64,000 bases of DNA from positions 2,113,205 through 2,177,204 of the forward strand of contig CP054178.1 in assembly GCA_015709595.1 (NCBI GenBank), read 5' to 3'. Below are positions 16,660-27,811 of the stretch, piece by piece; position 1 is the first letter of the stretch, and each line of letters starts with the position of its first letter. Under the pieces are notes generated by a model that made no database searches, was not told the origin of the DNA, and saw only the letters and a program-made list of their open reading frames with translations. The position numbers and the translations under genes are program-made. The stretch is from Phycisphaeraceae bacterium (GTDB lineage Bacteria > Planctomycetota > Phycisphaerae > Phycisphaerales > SM1A02).

Positions 16660-19600
16660 ATGGAGAACCGGAAGATGCGACGGAGGGCCCGCGCCGCTGG
16701 CCGCGCGGCGGTGGTCGCCGCGACGACGGCCGTTTTCATGGGCGGCGTGCTCACCGATGTCGCACGGGCCGACGTGGACGGCGCCCGGGTGCGCCGGGGC
16801 GATGTGAGCATTACGCAGCGGAACGGCCGCACCATCATCCGCGCCAGCGACGGCAGCATCATCGACTATCGTTCGTTCAACATCGGTTCCGGCGAGATGG
16901 TGCGGTTCATCCAGCCGGGCGAGTTCGCGCGCGTGCTCAACCGCATCACCGGCGATTCGCCCACGGTCATCGAGGGCGCGCTGCGCGCCAACGGGCAGGT
17001 GTACCTCGTGAACCCCGCGGGAATTTCCTTCACGCGCGGGGCCACCATCAACGTGGGCGGACTTCACGCCGCCGCGGGGACCATGACCAACGGGGCCTTC
17101 CTGCGCGGCGTCTCGCACTTCACCAATCTGGAGGGCGAGGTCTTCAACGCCGGTTCGATCCGCGCCGGGCAGGTGCATCTGGCGGGACAGCGCGTCGTCA
17201 ACGAAGGCGCCATCGCCAGCCCGCGCGGCATCGTCACAATGGTCGCGGGGGATGAGGTGCTCATCCGCCAGCACGGCGAGCGCATCACGGTCCGCGTGGA
17301 TGGCAGGACGCTGACCGATCAGACGCAGCCGCACGCCGGCGCGACCCGACCTGATGAGCAGGCCGCACCGGGCGTGTCCAACAGCGGCACGGTGGATGCC
17401 CGCCGCGGGCAGGTGGTGCTCGGCGCGGGCGACCTCTACGCCCTGGGGATTCACAACACCGGCTCACTGCGCGCGGCGGGGGGGCGGGTGACCGCCGCCG
17501 CATCGGACGGCGCGATTATCAACGAGGGCGACATTTCCGCTTCGGTGGCCGCGGGTCGTGCCGGACGGGTGACGGTGCAGGCGCCGAGCGTCTCCAACAA
17601 GGGCCAGATCAGCGCGGATGCCGATCAGGGCGTCGCCGGCTTTGTCGAAGTCACCAGCCGCAACCACACGCTGCTGCACGGCGGCAGCCGCGTCTCCGCG
17701 GCGGGCGGCGCGGGCACGGCCCACGGCGGCGAGGTGCTGATCCACAGCTACGACGGGCTGACCGTTCACGGAACGGGGGCGATGGTGGACGTGTCCGGCG
17801 GCGCGATCGGGGGGCGGGGCGGCTTCGCCGAAATCTCCGGGCTTTCACTGGTGATGAACGGCGGCGTTGACCTGAGTTCCGTCGAGCCCGGTATGGCGGG
17901 CACGCTGCTCATCGACCCGTGGGACGTGCGCATTTCCAACACCGGCACGCACGATGGCTTCCTGCTCGATGGCTTCGTCGACTTCAACGAGGGCGGCATG
18001 ATCAACATCCGCCTTTCCGCGGCTGCGATCGAGGCCATCGTCGGCGACATCATCATCCAGGCGACGAACGACCTGTTCGTGAACTACCGCGTCAACCTGG
18101 TGCATGGCAACAACGTGCGGCTCGAGGCGGGGCGGCATCTGGTCTACAACAAGCCGATTCGCGGCGCCAACGACCTGACGCTCCATGCGAACGCACTGGG
18201 CGGCCTTGACGGCGACATCACGATCAACGCGCCGCTCGAGGTCGCCGGGGGTTTGCGCCTGCAGGGAGCGCGGACCTTCTTCCTCAATCATGCCTCGCTG
18301 CTGGCGGGCGGCGACATCGAGATCGGGTCGGCCATTGACAGCCGCGTCGTGATGGGCGCCCACCTGGGGCTGACGGCCCCCATGACCCGGTTCCTCTCGC
18401 CGATCGACGGTCATGGCTTCGACCTGACCATCAGCGGAGCGGCCCGGTTCGACGATTCGGTGGGCGAGCTTTCCCCGGTGCGGATTCTCACCGTCATCGG
18501 CCCCGCCCAGGTGCATGGCGAGTTGATGCAGGCGGACCTGTCCATCCGCATGCGAGACGACCTGTCGATCGCCGACACCGTGATGTTCCGTGCGCCGCAG
18601 GTCGTGTTCGCCGGCGCGGTGGATTCACTCGGCGGTCCGCATGGGCTGATGGTGGAGGGCTCCACGTTCTTCATCGGCCCCGTCGGCAGCGCCTCGCCGC
18701 TGCGCTCGGTCATGGTGCAGGGGCCGCTCTCCATGCGCGGCCACCTGGTTCGCACCACCCGGTCGCAGCACTATGCCGGCCCCGTACAGGTCGGCGGTCC
18801 TGGTGTGTTCGAGGGATACTCCATCCGGTTCTTCGATCGGCTCGATGGCGCCACGTTTCTGTCCGACTCGATTCACGTCCGCGGCAACGCCTTCTTCGGC
18901 GGCGCGGTCGGTGAGATGTACGACCTGGAATCGCTCACCGTTGACGGATGGGCGCGGCTCAACGGCGGGCTGGTCCGCACGCTGGGCGACCAGCACTACG
19001 GACGCAACGCCCTGCTTGGCGCCGACACCGTGCTGCGCAGCGTTGATAGCGGCTCGATTCGCTTCGCCGGCGCGCTGGATGGCCCATTCGACCTCGCCAT
19101 CGAGACGGCCGGAACAACCCGATTTGATCGATCCGTCGGCGGGCGGGCGCCGCTTGATCGGCTCACGACCGATGCCGGAGGCAGCACGCAGGCCCGCGGG
19201 CGCATCAACGCCCGCGCCATCGAATTGGGTGATCGGCTGACGCTGAGCGGCGACCTGGCGCTGGCGGGCATGAACTGGGTTGACATCGGCGATGGTGCGG
19301 ACGGCGCGGGAGCGGATCTTCGAATCCTCTCGCCAGAGACTCGCCTCAGAGGCGACCTGCTCGACCTCGGACGTTTCACCACGGACGCCGCCGGTTCGAC
19401 GTGGATCGATGCGGATCGGATTCAGGCGCGGTCGATTCGGTTCGGCGACGCCGCGCTCCTGGTCCGCAATGGCGTGATGGAGGCAACCGAGTTCATCCGC
19501 TTCGGTTCGGTGCTGGATGGGCCGTTCGCGCTGACGCTCCAGACGCCAGGCGTAACGCGGTTCGACGGGCTGGTCGGGAGCGTGACCCCGCTCGATGCGA

Positions 19601-21207
19601 TCATCACCGACGCGGGAGGTGTGACGCGGCTGCCGCTGGCGATGAACGCGAGGATCGTGGACCTCGGCGACCGGGTGATCCTGTCCGGCGACTCCACGCT
19701 CACCGGCGCGGATTCGATCACGCTGCGCAGCGGCCTCCGGGGGCACGGAGGCGACCTGCATCTGGCTTCGCCTCAGACACGCCTGCACGGTGTATTCAGC
19801 GATCTCGGGTTGCTGGAGACCGATGCCGACGGCATGACCATTCTCGACGCGCCGCTGATCCGGACGACTGAGGCACAGTTCCACGACATGGTCATGCTGG
19901 GCGGCGCGACGCGGATCAGATCAACTGGCGATACGACCTTCGCATCGACGCTGGATGGCGGCTTCGACCTCGATCTGACCGCCGCCGGGCGCGTGATGCT
20001 GGGCGGCGCCGTGGGTGGCATCGAGTCGCTGCGGTCGCTTGACGTGGCGTCAGGCGGCGTGATCCATCTCGACGGAGGGCTGGTGCGGACGCTGGAGAAC
20101 CTGTCGCTGCGCGGCGGGGTTTCTCACGTCGGACCGGCCGTGGCCACGATCACCGGACTTGGGCCGGATGGCTCGCTGGTGTTCCGCTCGGCGAACGGCT
20201 GGGTTTCGCTCGGCCGTGGCTCGCGGGTGACGGCCCTGGGCGACCTCATCATCGAGGGCGGCGCGGGCGTCGCCGTGGGTGATTTGAGCGCGCTGGGCGA
20301 CATTCGCGTCACCGCGCCGGTGATCGAGGTTCACACCCGCGTGGGCGGCGACGTGCTCAATCGCGACGGCGGCGTCACCCGCGACTCGCGCGTGGACATC
20401 ATCGCAGGTGGCGGCATCGACTTCAGCGTCGAGCCGGCGCTGCTCGGGTTCGGGCGCGAGCCGGTGCTGGCCACGACGACGGGCGAGGGCATCAGCGCCA
20501 CACTGATGGGCTTCTCGGCGCGTTCGTTTGAGGATCTGGACGCCTCGTGGTTCACGTTTGGCGACACGGTGCTCGACCTGATTGCGCCGCCGCCCGCGAT
20601 CATTCCACCTCCGCCTCCTCCCCCGCCACCGGTGACCGGCGCCAATCCCGCCACGGTGGAGCCGAGCGACGGGCCTGAGCCGGATGGCGGCCGCGCCCGC
20701 GATTTGCTGCTGCTTGACCCCGTGGTCCGGCGCAACCTGGAGCGTCTGGCCATCTACACGCGCGAACTGGATCGTGCGGAACTCGTCACCACCGCACAGG
20801 CCAGTGCGTTGATGGATGACGCCAGTCGGGTCGGTCCGTCCGGCGTCATCGACCGCGCGCCCACGGTGGTCAACCGCCTCTCACGTGACCTGGTGCTTGA
20901 GGCGCTGGCCGCATACGCCACGCTGTTCTTCGCCGAGCCGACGACCGTGGACACCGACTTCGCCCAGCGGGCCGACCGCGCGGCGGAGATTCGCGCGGCG
21001 CTCGCATCCGCGATTCAGCGGGACGGAGCCACGGCGGACGAGGTTGACGCCCTCCGGCGAATCCTGACCAACCTGCGGGCCAGCGGGCTCACGCGAGCGG
21101 AGTATGAGCGCTCCCGCCGCGCCGTACTCGCCCCCATCACGCCCGAGGGCGTGAGCGAAGCCCGCATGCTCGAACTGGTGGAAGGCCCTGTTTCCGCCAC
21201 GTTCTGA
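16660..21207 (+). CDS. Two-partner secretion exoprotein, TpsA (filamentous haemagglutinin-like)
   Basis: This 1515-residue exported protein has a signal peptide (ending VARA) and then the TPS secretion domain: [49 protein letters not shown] and INVGGLHA at residues about 45–140. The NPxGI-like motif (NPAGI) is the recognition signature used by TpsB. A long beta-helix region follows with degenerate repeats of about 150 residues. Each has a TRFDxxVG…PLDxLxTDAGG…LGDRxxLSGD core (clear around residues 820–1120). A proline run (nine Pro) near residue 1317 precedes a helical, charged C-terminal domain of about 180 residues. Its role is likely surface adhesion or contact; that is inference from the family. 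ATG 16660 is preceded by AAAGGTG. Confidence 0.88.
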   Translation: MENRKMRRRARAAGRAAVVAATTAVFMGGVLTDVARADVDGARVRRGDVSITQRNGRTIIRASDGSIIDYRSFNIGSGEMVRFIQPGEFARVLNRITGDSPTVIEGALRANGQVYLVNPAGISFTRGATINVGGLHAAAGTMTNGAFLRGVSHFTNLEGEVFNAGSIRAGQVHLAGQRVVNEGAIASPRGIVTMVAGDEVLIRQHGERITVRVDGRTLTDQTQPHAGATRPDEQAAPGVSNSGTVDARRGQVVLGAGDLYALGIHNTGSLRAAGGRVTAAASDGAIINEGDISASVAAGRAGRVTVQAPSVSNKGQISADADQGVAGFVEVTSRNHTLLHGGSRVSAAGGAGTAHGGEVLIHSYDGLTVHGTGAMVDVSGGAIGGRGGFAEISGLSLVMNGGVDLSSVEPGMAGTLLIDPWDVRISNTGTHDGFLLDGFVDFNEGGMINIRLSAAAIEAIVGDIIIQATNDLFVNYRVNLVHGNNVRLEAGRHLVYNKPIRGANDLTLHANALGGLDGDITINAPLEVAGGLRLQGARTFFLNHASLLAGGDIEIGSAIDSRVVMGAHLGLTAPMTRFLSPIDGHGFDLTISGAARFDDSVGELSPVRILTVIGPAQVHGELMQADLSIRMRDDLSIADTVMFRAPQVVFAGAVDSLGGPHGLMVEGSTFFIGPVGSASPLRSVMVQGPLSMRGHLVRTTRSQHYAGPVQVGGPGVFEGYSIRFFDRLDGATFLSDSIHVRGNAFFGGAVGEMYDLESLTVDGWARLNGGLVRTLGDQHYGRNALLGADTVLRSVDSGSIRFAGALDGPFDLAIETAGTTRFDRSVGGRAPLDRLTTDAGGSTQARGRINARAIELGDRLTLSGDLALAGMNWVDIGDGADGAGADLRILSPETRLRGDLLDLGRFTTDAAGSTWIDADRIQARSIRFGDAALLVRNGVMEATEFIRFGSVLDGPFALTLQTPGVTRFDGLVGSVTPLDAIITDAGGVTRLPLAMNARIVDLGDRVILSGDSTLTGADSITLRSGLRGHGGDLHLASPQTRLHGVFSDLGLLETDADGMTILDAPLIRTTEAQFHDMVMLGGATRIRSTGDTTFASTLDGGFDLDLTAAGRVMLGGAVGGIESLRSLDVASGGVIHLDGGLVRTLENLSLRGGVSHVGPAVATITGLGPDGSLVFRSANGWVSLGRGSRVTALGDLIIEGGAGVAVGDLSALGDIRVTAPVIEVHTRVGGDVLNRDGGVTRDSRVDIIAGGGIDFSVEPALLGFGREPVLATTTGEGISATLMGFSARSFEDLDASWFTFGDTVLDLIAPPPAIIPPPPPPPPPVTGANPATVEPSDGPEPDGGRARDLLLLDPVVRRNLERLAIYTRELDRAELVTTAQASALMDDASRVGPSGVIDRAPTVVNRLSRDLVLEALAAYATLFFAEPTTVDTDFAQRADRAAEIRAALASAIQRDGATADEVDALRRILTNLRASGLTRAEYERSRRAVLAPITPEGVSEARMLELVEGPVSATF

Positions 21208-21231
21208 CGGATCGGCTCGCGTCGATTGTCT

Positions 21232-21260
21232 CACGGCCCGCGGCCAATCCGCGGGCCGTG
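21232..21260 (+). terminator. Hairpin terminator after tpsA
   Basis: A perfect 12-bp stem (CACGGCCCGCGG / CCGCGGGCCGTG) with loop CCAAT lies 25 bases after the TpsA stop. The tail TGCTTGG is poor in T, so termination may be weak or assisted. Confidence 0.55.
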
Positions 21261-21263
21261 TGC

Positions 21264-21292
21264 TTGGGGCCGCGGCGCGCCCCGTCTACCAT
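21264..21292 (+). promoter_or_regulatory. Candidate promoter of argG
   Basis: TTGGGG (21264–21269) and TACCAT (21287–21292) are 17 bases apart, and the ATG of argG is 31 bases further. The −10 hexamer resembles others seen just before starts in this window. Confidence 0.3.
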
Positions 21293-21322
21293 TGGCTTTC
21301 CACCAACGGAACGGGACAACGC

Positions 21323-22540
21323 ATGGCCGACAAAGTGGTGCTGGCGTATTCAGGCGGGCTGGACACGAGCGCGATCATCCCCTGGCTGATCGAGAACTAC
21401 CGCTGCGAGGTGATCGCCATCTGCGGCGACGTGGGGCAGGGCGAGGGTGAGCTCGACGGGCTGGAGGAGAAGGCCCGCAAGTCCGGCGCCAGCGCCTGTT
21501 ACGTGGTGGACTTGCGAGAGGAGTTCGTGGAGGAGTACGTCTACCCCACGATCCTCTCCGGCGCGGTGTACGAGGGCAAGTACCTGCTCGGCACCTCGAT
21601 GGCCCGCCCGGTGCTGGCCAAGCATCAGGTGGAACTCGCCCTGCAGGTCGGCGCCGACGCGCTGGCTCACGGCTGCACGGGCAAGGGCAACGATCAGGTG
21701 CGCTTCGAGAGCACCTTCGCCGCGCTGGCCCCGCATCTGCAGGTGATCGCCCCGTGGCGGGAGTGGAATCTCAAGTCGCGCGAGGATCTGATCCGCTACA
21801 TCCGCGAGCGGAACATTCCCTGCACGGCGTCGCTGGAGAAGATCTACTCGCGCGACCGAAACCTCTGGCACATCTCGCACGAGGGCGGCGCGCTGGAAGA
21901 CCCGTGGAACGCCCCGCCCGAGGACGTGTGGATGCTTACACGCTCCGTGGCCGACGCCCCGAACGAGCCGGAGAACGTGACCCTGGGCTTCGAGCGCGGC
22001 CGCGCCCGCACGCTCAACGGCAAGCGCATGAAGAGCCACGAGATCATCGCGGCCCTCAACGTCGTCGCCGGCAGGCATGGCGTGGGGCGCGTGGACATCG
22101 TGGAGAACCGTCTGGTCGGCATGAAGTCGCGCGGCTGCTATGAGACGCCCGGCGGAACGGTGCTCATGGAGGCCCTTCGCGGGCTGGAGCAGCTCTGCCT
22201 CGACCGCGAGACGCTGCACTTCCGCGAGCACATGGGGCTTCGCTTCGCGGAAATCGTCTACAACGGCCAATGGTTCACCCCCCTTCGCGAGGCCATGCAG
22301 GCGAGCATCGACGTCATCGCCCAGCGGCTCATCGGCGACGTGGTCGTGCGTCTCCACAAGGGGATGGCGACCGCCACCCAGCGCCGCAGCCCCAACTCGC
22401 TCTACTCCGAGGACTACGCCACCTTCGGCGAGGAGGCCGTCTACGACCAGAAGGACGCCAAGGGCTTCATCCGCCTCTTCTCGCTGCCCTCGCGAATCGC
22501 CGCCATGCAGAAGATGCACCGTGAGGGGATGGTGAAGTGA
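21323..22540 (+). CDS. argG: Argininosuccinate synthase
   Basis: This enzyme joins citrulline and aspartate using ATP, the penultimate step of arginine synthesis, in the cytosol. The N-terminal ATP pyrophosphatase motif is [15 protein letters not shown] (residues about 8–22). Further hallmarks are [46 protein letters not shown] and [18 protein letters not shown]. Length (405) is standard. ATG 21323 matches the family start. argH follows after 111 bases on the same strand. Confidence 0.98.
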   Translation: MADKVVLAYSGGLDTSAIIPWLIENYRCEVIAICGDVGQGEGELDGLEEKARKSGASACYVVDLREEFVEEYVYPTILSGAVYEGKYLLGTSMARPVLAKHQVELALQVGADALAHGCTGKGNDQVRFESTFAALAPHLQVIAPWREWNLKSREDLIRYIRERNIPCTASLEKIYSRDRNLWHISHEGGALEDPWNAPPEDVWMLTRSVADAPNEPENVTLGFERGRARTLNGKRMKSHEIIAALNVVAGRHGVGRVDIVENRLVGMKSRGCYETPGGTVLMEALRGLEQLCLDRETLHFREHMGLRFAEIVYNGQWFTPLREAMQASIDVIAQRLIGDVVVRLHKGMATATQRRSPNSLYSEDYATFGEEAVYDQKDAKGFIRLFSLPSRIAAMQKMHREGMVK

Positions 22541-22560
22541 TGAAGCGTGAAGTGATGAAG
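22532..22560 (+). repeat. 14-base direct repeat at the end of argG
   Basis: GTGAAGTGATGAAG occurs at 22532–22545 and again at 22547–22560, one base apart. The argG stop codon lies in the first copy. It looks like a slippage duplication and has no evident function. Confidence 0.6.
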
Positions 22561-22651
22561 TGATGTGTGCCAAGTCGTAGGGTGAGTCGAGTTCGCGGGG
22601 CCCACCACTCGGCTCCTGATTTCCTGTTCTCCTGCTCTCCTTCTCCTCCCC

Positions 22652-24037
22652 ATGTCATCACCGACCACAATGTGGGGCGGCCGCTTCGAGGGTGACGCCG
22701 ATCCTCTTTTTCGCGCCTTCAACGATTCGCTGCCCGTCGATCGCCGTCTGGCGCACGATGACATCATCGGGTCCATTGCCTGGGCCCAGGCGATCCGCGA
22801 CGCGGGCGTGCTGACGGCCGCCGAGTGCGACCGACTCACCGCCGCCCTGCGCGAACTGGATGACCACGTGCGGGACAACCCGGGCGTCTTCGATGACGCC
22901 GCGGATGAGGACATTCACGGCTGGGTCGAGCGCGAGCTCATCGCCCGCGTGGGCGACCTGGGCAAGAAGCTCCATACCGGGCGCAGCCGCAATGACCAGG
23001 TGGCCACGGACTTCCGCCTGTGGACCCGCCGGGCCGTCGACGCCCGCATCGAGGAATTGCGCGACCTCGCTCGCGTCCTCATCGATCTGGGCGAGCGCGA
23101 GTTTGGCACGATCATCCCCGGCTACACGCACCTGCAGCGGGCCATGCCGGTGCTCTTCGCCCACTGGTGCCTGGCCTACGTGGAAATGTTCGAGCGCGAC
23201 ATCGAGCGGCTGCACGATGCCCGCCGCCGCGTCAACCGTTGCCCGCTGGGCTCCGCCGCGCTGGCGGGCACGTCGTTCCCCATCGACCGCGAGGCGCTGG
23301 CGAAGCGGTTGGGCTTCGACGGCCCCACGCGCAACTCGCTGGATGGGGTCTCCGATCGGGACTTCGCCATTGAGACCCTCGCGGCTCTCTCGCTCTGCTC
23401 GCTCCACCTCTCGCGGCTGGCGGAGGACCTCATCATCTACTCCACCGCGGAGTTCGGCTTCGTGGAGATGAGCGACGCCGTCACCAGCGGCTCCTCGCTC
23501 ATGCCGCAGAAGAAGAACCCGGACGCGATGGAGCTGATCCGGGGAAAGTGCGGGCGCATCGTCGGCGCGCTCACCGGGCTGATGATGACCGTCAAGGGCA
23601 CGTCGCTGGCGTACAACAAGGACTTTCAGGAAGACAAGCCGCCGCTCTTTTTGGCGATGGACGAGGTTTCCATGTGTCTTCGCATGGCGGCGCGGGCGCT
23701 GGTGGATCTGAAGACGCGGCCGCAGGTCGCCCGACGCGCGGCCGAGGGCGGCTACGCCAACGCCACCAGTTTCGCCAACTACCTGGTGTCGCGGGGCGTG
23801 CCCTTCCGAGAAGCGCACGAGCAGACCGGCCGGGCCGTGCGGCGAGCGATCGAACAGGGCGTGGCGCTTGAAGCACTGTCGTTGGCCGATCTGCAGCGCC
23901 TCGCGCCCGCGGTGGACGGCGGCGTGTACGACGTGATCCGGCTGGACCGGGTGATCGCCTCGTGCGACGTGCCGGGAGGCACGAACCCGGGTCGCGTGCG
24001 CGAGGCCCTTGCCGCGGCGCGTGATCGGCTGAAGTGA
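22652..24037 (+). CDS. argH: Argininosuccinate lyase
   Basis: This enzyme splits argininosuccinate into arginine and fumarate, the last step of arginine synthesis. It belongs to the fumarase/aspartase superfamily, whose signature GSSLMPQKKNPDAMELIRGK (near residue 283) holds the catalytic serine loop. MWGGRFEG at the N-terminus, DIHGWVERELI, KLHTGRSRNDQVATDFRLW and GYTHLQRAMPVLFAHW are also diagnostic. At 461 residues it is full length. The ATG follows a pyrimidine-rich stretch with no ribosome-binding site, so translation may depend on another feature or on a transcript starting near the ATG. Confidence 0.98.
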   Translation: MSSPTTMWGGRFEGDADPLFRAFNDSLPVDRRLAHDDIIGSIAWAQAIRDAGVLTAAECDRLTAALRELDDHVRDNPGVFDDAADEDIHGWVERELIARVGDLGKKLHTGRSRNDQVATDFRLWTRRAVDARIEELRDLARVLIDLGEREFGTIIPGYTHLQRAMPVLFAHWCLAYVEMFERDIERLHDARRRVNRCPLGSAALAGTSFPIDREALAKRLGFDGPTRNSLDGVSDRDFAIETLAALSLCSLHLSRLAEDLIIYSTAEFGFVEMSDAVTSGSSLMPQKKNPDAMELIRGKCGRIVGALTGLMMTVKGTSLAYNKDFQEDKPPLFLAMDEVSMCLRMAARALVDLKTRPQVARRAAEGGYANATSFANYLVSRGVPFREAHEQTGRAVRRAIEQGVALEALSLADLQRLAPAVDGGVYDVIRLDRVIASCDVPGGTNPGRVREALAAARDRLK

Positions 24038-24120
24038 AACGCGGAGGACGCCGAGGGGCGCGGTTGGACTCGGATGAAGAAGATGGCGCCAGGGCTGTCA
24101 GCCGCCGGGAACCAGACCGT

Positions 24121-25740
24121 TCAGCCGTTTCCCCCATTCGCCGGGTCCGTGTGCACCCCGGTCGGCGCCACCGGCACGGGCGTCTCACCGAGGTGCAGCA
24201 CGGCCCGCCAGATGTGGTACCCCAGCCGATCCACCCAGCGGGCGGCTTCCAGTTGATCCGTGGCCTCGTCGGGCGTCAGCCGCCCGTGGGCGGTGTCTTC
24301 CAGGATCCGCGGACGATGCTGTTTCCGCTGCTCCGCCAGCGACTTGGACATCGCTTCGAGCACGCCTGCGGGGGCGGGCTTCTCGACATCCTTCAGCCAC
24401 GCCAGCGTGGCGTCGAACTCATCGAGCATCCCGCGGGCCATGTCGCGCAGCGCGGGGTCGCGCGCCGCGGTGCGGGCGCTGCGCGGCTCTCCAGCGGCTT
24501 CGATCAGCCGGTCGAGGTGATCCACCGCGTGCAGGGTGGACAGATGCCGCTGATATGCCGCTCTGGCCGCCTCGGGCGTGCGTACATTGGCCAGGTAGAG
24601 CCGCGTCTCCGCCAGGGCGCGATCGGCGGCTTCCAGTCGTGGCCGCATGGTTCCCGCCGCCCCGTGTGTGACGTAGTCTCGGAGGGTTTCGATGACGACG
24701 GCGGCGACGTCGATGGCGGTGCGCCGCGCGGCCTCGACAGCGGTGGGGGGGTCGCGCAGCAGCGTCACATCAAGGCGACGGATCAGGTCCGGTTCGTGCT
24801 CCGGCAGCAGTCGCTCAATCAGCCGCGCGAAGGGCTTGATGATGGGCAGGAAGAGCAGCGCTCCGCCCAGGTTGAAGACGGTGTGAAAGGCGGCGAGCGT
24901 GACCGGACCAGGCGCTGGCTCGAGCGCGGGAGAGCCCGCCTTGACGATGGCGATGAACGGTGTCAGCAGCAGCGTGGCGGCCAGGCAGGTCGTCAGGTTG
25001 AAGAGAATGTGCGACGCTGCGGTGCGGCGCGCCGCCGTCGAACCCCCCAGCGACGCCACGCCCGCGCTCACCGTGGTGCCGACGTTCTGTCCGATGATGA
25101 GCGCGGCGGCCTGGTCGAAGTTCAGGTTTCCCGCGTGCAGGGCGGCGAGGGTGGTGGCCATCGCGGCGCTCGAGGATTGCATGACCAACGCCATCACGAA
25201 GCCGATGCCCACCAGCACCCATCGGCCCAGCCAGGTCGGCTCCGGAAACACCGACGGGTCGATGCGGTTCACCAGCCCCGCCATGCCCGTGGCGAGCAGG
25301 TCGATGCCCACGAACAGCAGGCCGAACCCGGCGATGGCCTCGCCGATGGCGGCGATGCGGTCACGCGAGACAAGCCGGATCATGGCCCCCACGGCGATGA
25401 GCGGCATGGCCGCAGCGCCGATGCTGAGTTTCAAGCCCAGCAGCGAAACGATCCAGCCGGTGAATGTGGTGCCGACATTCGCCCCCAGAATCACTCCCAC
25501 CGACTGCTGGAACGTCATGATCCCGGCGCTGACGAAGCCGATCGTCGTCAGCGTCACCGCCGCGGAGGATTGGACGAGGGCCGTCAATCCGGCGCCGGTG
25601 GCGAAGGACAGGAAGCGATTGCCGGTCGCCCTGGCCAGCCCGGCCCGCAGCGACTGGCCCGCCAGCGCCTTGAGCCCGCCGGTCATGAGGATCATGCCCA
25701 GCAGGAACATGCCGATGCCGCCGAGTGAGGTTGAGATCAT
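24121..25740 (-). CDS. Na+/phosphate cotransporter-like protein with PhoU-like tail
   Basis: This 539-residue protein has two inverted Na/Pi-cotransport repeats, each with the QSS motif (ALVQSSAAVTLTTIG near residue 55 and LVMQSSSAAMATT near residue 185). Each is followed by GANVGTT or GQNVGTT. Eight or so hydrophobic segments come first, then from residue 310 a soluble helical part resembling PhoU (LFNLTT, AFHTVFNLGGALLFLP, then charged helices). Related proteins import phosphate with sodium or help control phosphate uptake. I chose ATG 25740 because MISTSLGGIGMFLLGMILMTGG starts right at the first membrane segment; an upstream start would add a basic stretch of no typical kind. Confidence 0.9.
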   Translation of the reverse strand: MISTSLGGIGMFLLGMILMTGGLKALAGQSLRAGLARATGNRFLSFATGAGLTALVQSSAAVTLTTIGFVSAGIMTFQQSVGVILGANVGTTFTGWIVSLLGLKLSIGAAAMPLIAVGAMIRLVSRDRIAAIGEAIAGFGLLFVGIDLLATGMAGLVNRIDPSVFPEPTWLGRWVLVGIGFVMALVMQSSSAAMATTLAALHAGNLNFDQAAALIIGQNVGTTVSAGVASLGGSTAARRTAASHILFNLTTCLAATLLLTPFIAIVKAGSPALEPAPGPVTLAAFHTVFNLGGALLFLPIIKPFARLIERLLPEHEPDLIRRLDVTLLRDPPTAVEAARRTAIDVAAVVIETLRDYVTHGAAGTMRPRLEAADRALAETRLYLANVRTPEAARAAYQRHLSTLHAVDHLDRLIEAAGEPRSARTAARDPALRDMARGMLDEFDATLAWLKDVEKPAPAGVLEAMSKSLAEQRKQHRPRILEDTAHGRLTPDEATDQLEAARWVDRLGYHIWRAVLHLGETPVPVAPTGVHTDPANGGNG

Positions 25741-25856
25741 GGCCGGGCATCGACTCCAAGGACGCTGAGAGGGGTGTCGATGATAGAACAGAGCACGCAT
25801 GGGACAGGCCGAGGCGGTTCGGCTACCGTTGTGCCACCTCAGGCGAAGGAGCGCGC

Positions 25857-27575
25857 ATGGCTGAAGGCGATCGACCAGAATCCCACGATTTCGACGTCGC
25901 CATTGTGGGCGGCGGGCCGGCGGGCGCCACCGTGGGCACGCTGCTGCGCAAGTACGCTCCGCGCCTGCGCGTGGTGATCCTGGAAAAGGAAGGATTCCCG
26001 CGCGAGCACGTGGGCGAGAGCCAGTTGCCCCTCATCAGCACGATCCTTGATGAAATGGGCGTGTGGAACCAGGTGGAGGCGGCGGACTTCCCCATCAAGC
26101 TCGGCGCGACCTACACGTGGGGACGCGATCCCACGCCCTGGGACTTCAACTTCATTCCGCCCGAGAAGTTCGAAATCACGCCCCGGCCCGCGAAGTTCGA
26201 GGGGCAGCGACGCTACACCGCGTTCCAGGTGGACCGGGCCGTGTACGACGACATTCTGCTCAGGCACGCCGCGGGCATGGGCTGCCAGGTGCGGCAGAAC
26301 ACGCTCGTCCGCGACGTGAAGCGCACCGGCGACCGCATCGACGGACTGACGCTGGCCGACGGCTCCACCGTGACCGCCCGCTACTACATCGACGCCTCGG
26401 GCAACGTGGGCCTCATCCGTCGGGCGATGGGCGTGGGCATCGACTCCAACGAGCGGCTCAGGAATGTGTCATTCTGGGATTACTGGGAGAACGCCGAGTG
26501 GGCGGAGACCATCGGCATCGGCGGCACTCGGGTGCAGGTTCGCTCGCTGCCTTACGGGTGGATCTGGTTCATCCCGCTGGGCCCGACACGAACCTCGATC
26601 GGGCTGGTCTGTCACGGCGAACACTACAAGTCGATGGGGCTGACGCCCGAGCAGCTCTATCGCAGGGCGCTGGCGGATGAGACGTTCATCGCTGGTCTGA
26701 TCGCCAACGCCACGCCCGAGGGCCGCGTGCGCACCACGAAAGACTGGTCCTACGTGGCCGACCGGCTGTACGGCGAGAACTGGTTCCTGGTAGGGGAGGC
26801 GGCGGGTTTCGCCGACCCGATTCTCGCCGCCGGGCTGACGCTGGCCCACGCGGGGGCGCGCGACGCGGCCTACACCATTCTGGAACTCGATCGAGGCGAG
26901 CATCCGCGCCAGTGGCTCCTCGATCGCTTCAACGAGAAGAACCGGGAGTCCGTCGAGCACCACATCAAGTTCGCCATCTACTGGTATTCCGCCAACGGGC
27001 TTCAGACCGACCTCAATGACTTCTGCAAGAATCTCGCCGCCAGCGCGGGGCTTCGGCTCAACGCCCGGGACGCGTTCCGCTGGATCAGCCAGGGCGCATT
27101 CACCACGGAGCTTCTGGGCAACCCGTCGATCGGCTTCTTCGACCTGACGAGCATTCACGACCTGGCCAACCGTTTCGCTGAGAACGGACGACGGCACGAG
27201 TGGCTCATCCACGGGCACAGCGTGTTTCAACTCAACGTCCACGGAGCGACGCAGGGGTACGTGGGTGACTTGAAGAACGGGCGCATCCACCGCGTGCCAT
27301 GCCTGTTCAAGGGGAAGAACAAGCTACCCCTGCACGAGTTCTTCGGCCTGGCCGTGGACGTGCTGAGGCAGACCAGCGACGCCGAGCGATTCATGCAACT
27401 GGCGATGAACGCGGTGAGCATGATTTTCCCGCCGGAACACGCGCGATTCGCCATGTCTCGTGTGGTGGAGGCATTGGAGGCCATGGCGCTGGATGGCTGG
27501 GTCATCTGCCGACACGACCGGAAGCGTCCACCCCTGCTGATGGAGCGCGAGGCGGAGACGATCAGGCGAAAGTAG
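25857..27575 (+). CDS. FAD-dependent halogenase/hydroxylase-like protein
   Basis: This is a flavin monooxygenase-fold enzyme of 572 residues. The FAD dinucleotide motif is VAIVGGGPAGATVG (residues 14–27), then REHVGESQLP and the second FAD motif FLVGEAAGFADPILAAGL. The sequence WIWFIP at residues 235–240 matches the WxWxIP motif of flavin-dependent halogenases of the CmlS/PltA type, which act on carrier-bound or free substrates. A C-terminal domain of about 200 residues follows (FNEKNRESVEHHIKFAIYWYS). The substrate is unknown and no biosynthetic cluster surrounds it, so it could be a halogenase or a related hydroxylase/reductase. AAGGA seven bases upstream supports ATG 25857. Confidence 0.8.
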   Translation: MAEGDRPESHDFDVAIVGGGPAGATVGTLLRKYAPRLRVVILEKEGFPREHVGESQLPLISTILDEMGVWNQVEAADFPIKLGATYTWGRDPTPWDFNFIPPEKFEITPRPAKFEGQRRYTAFQVDRAVYDDILLRHAAGMGCQVRQNTLVRDVKRTGDRIDGLTLADGSTVTARYYIDASGNVGLIRRAMGVGIDSNERLRNVSFWDYWENAEWAETIGIGGTRVQVRSLPYGWIWFIPLGPTRTSIGLVCHGEHYKSMGLTPEQLYRRALADETFIAGLIANATPEGRVRTTKDWSYVADRLYGENWFLVGEAAGFADPILAAGLTLAHAGARDAAYTILELDRGEHPRQWLLDRFNEKNRESVEHHIKFAIYWYSANGLQTDLNDFCKNLAASAGLRLNARDAFRWISQGAFTTELLGNPSIGFFDLTSIHDLANRFAENGRRHEWLIHGHSVFQLNVHGATQGYVGDLKNGRIHRVPCLFKGKNKLPLHEFFGLAVDVLRQTSDAERFMQLAMNAVSMIFPPEHARFAMSRVVEALEAMALDGWVICRHDRKRPPLLMEREAETIRRK

Positions 27576-27811
27576 CGGCGCCAGCCCGGTTCGAACGACT
27601 CGGGCGACTTCCCTCGATCGTGCGGATCGGTTGACCTGCCCCGCCATGCCGTCCCGACCGATAACCCCACTCGGACTTTCGTTCGAGTCGTCACCCAACC
27701 ATGCCGATAGACATGCCCGGCGGGGAATCTTCGCAACCGCGCGGGGGTCTTTACGAATGGAAGTGTTGGCCCGGTCGAACCTTACGTCGAACGGGAAGGG
27801 AAACTGACCCC

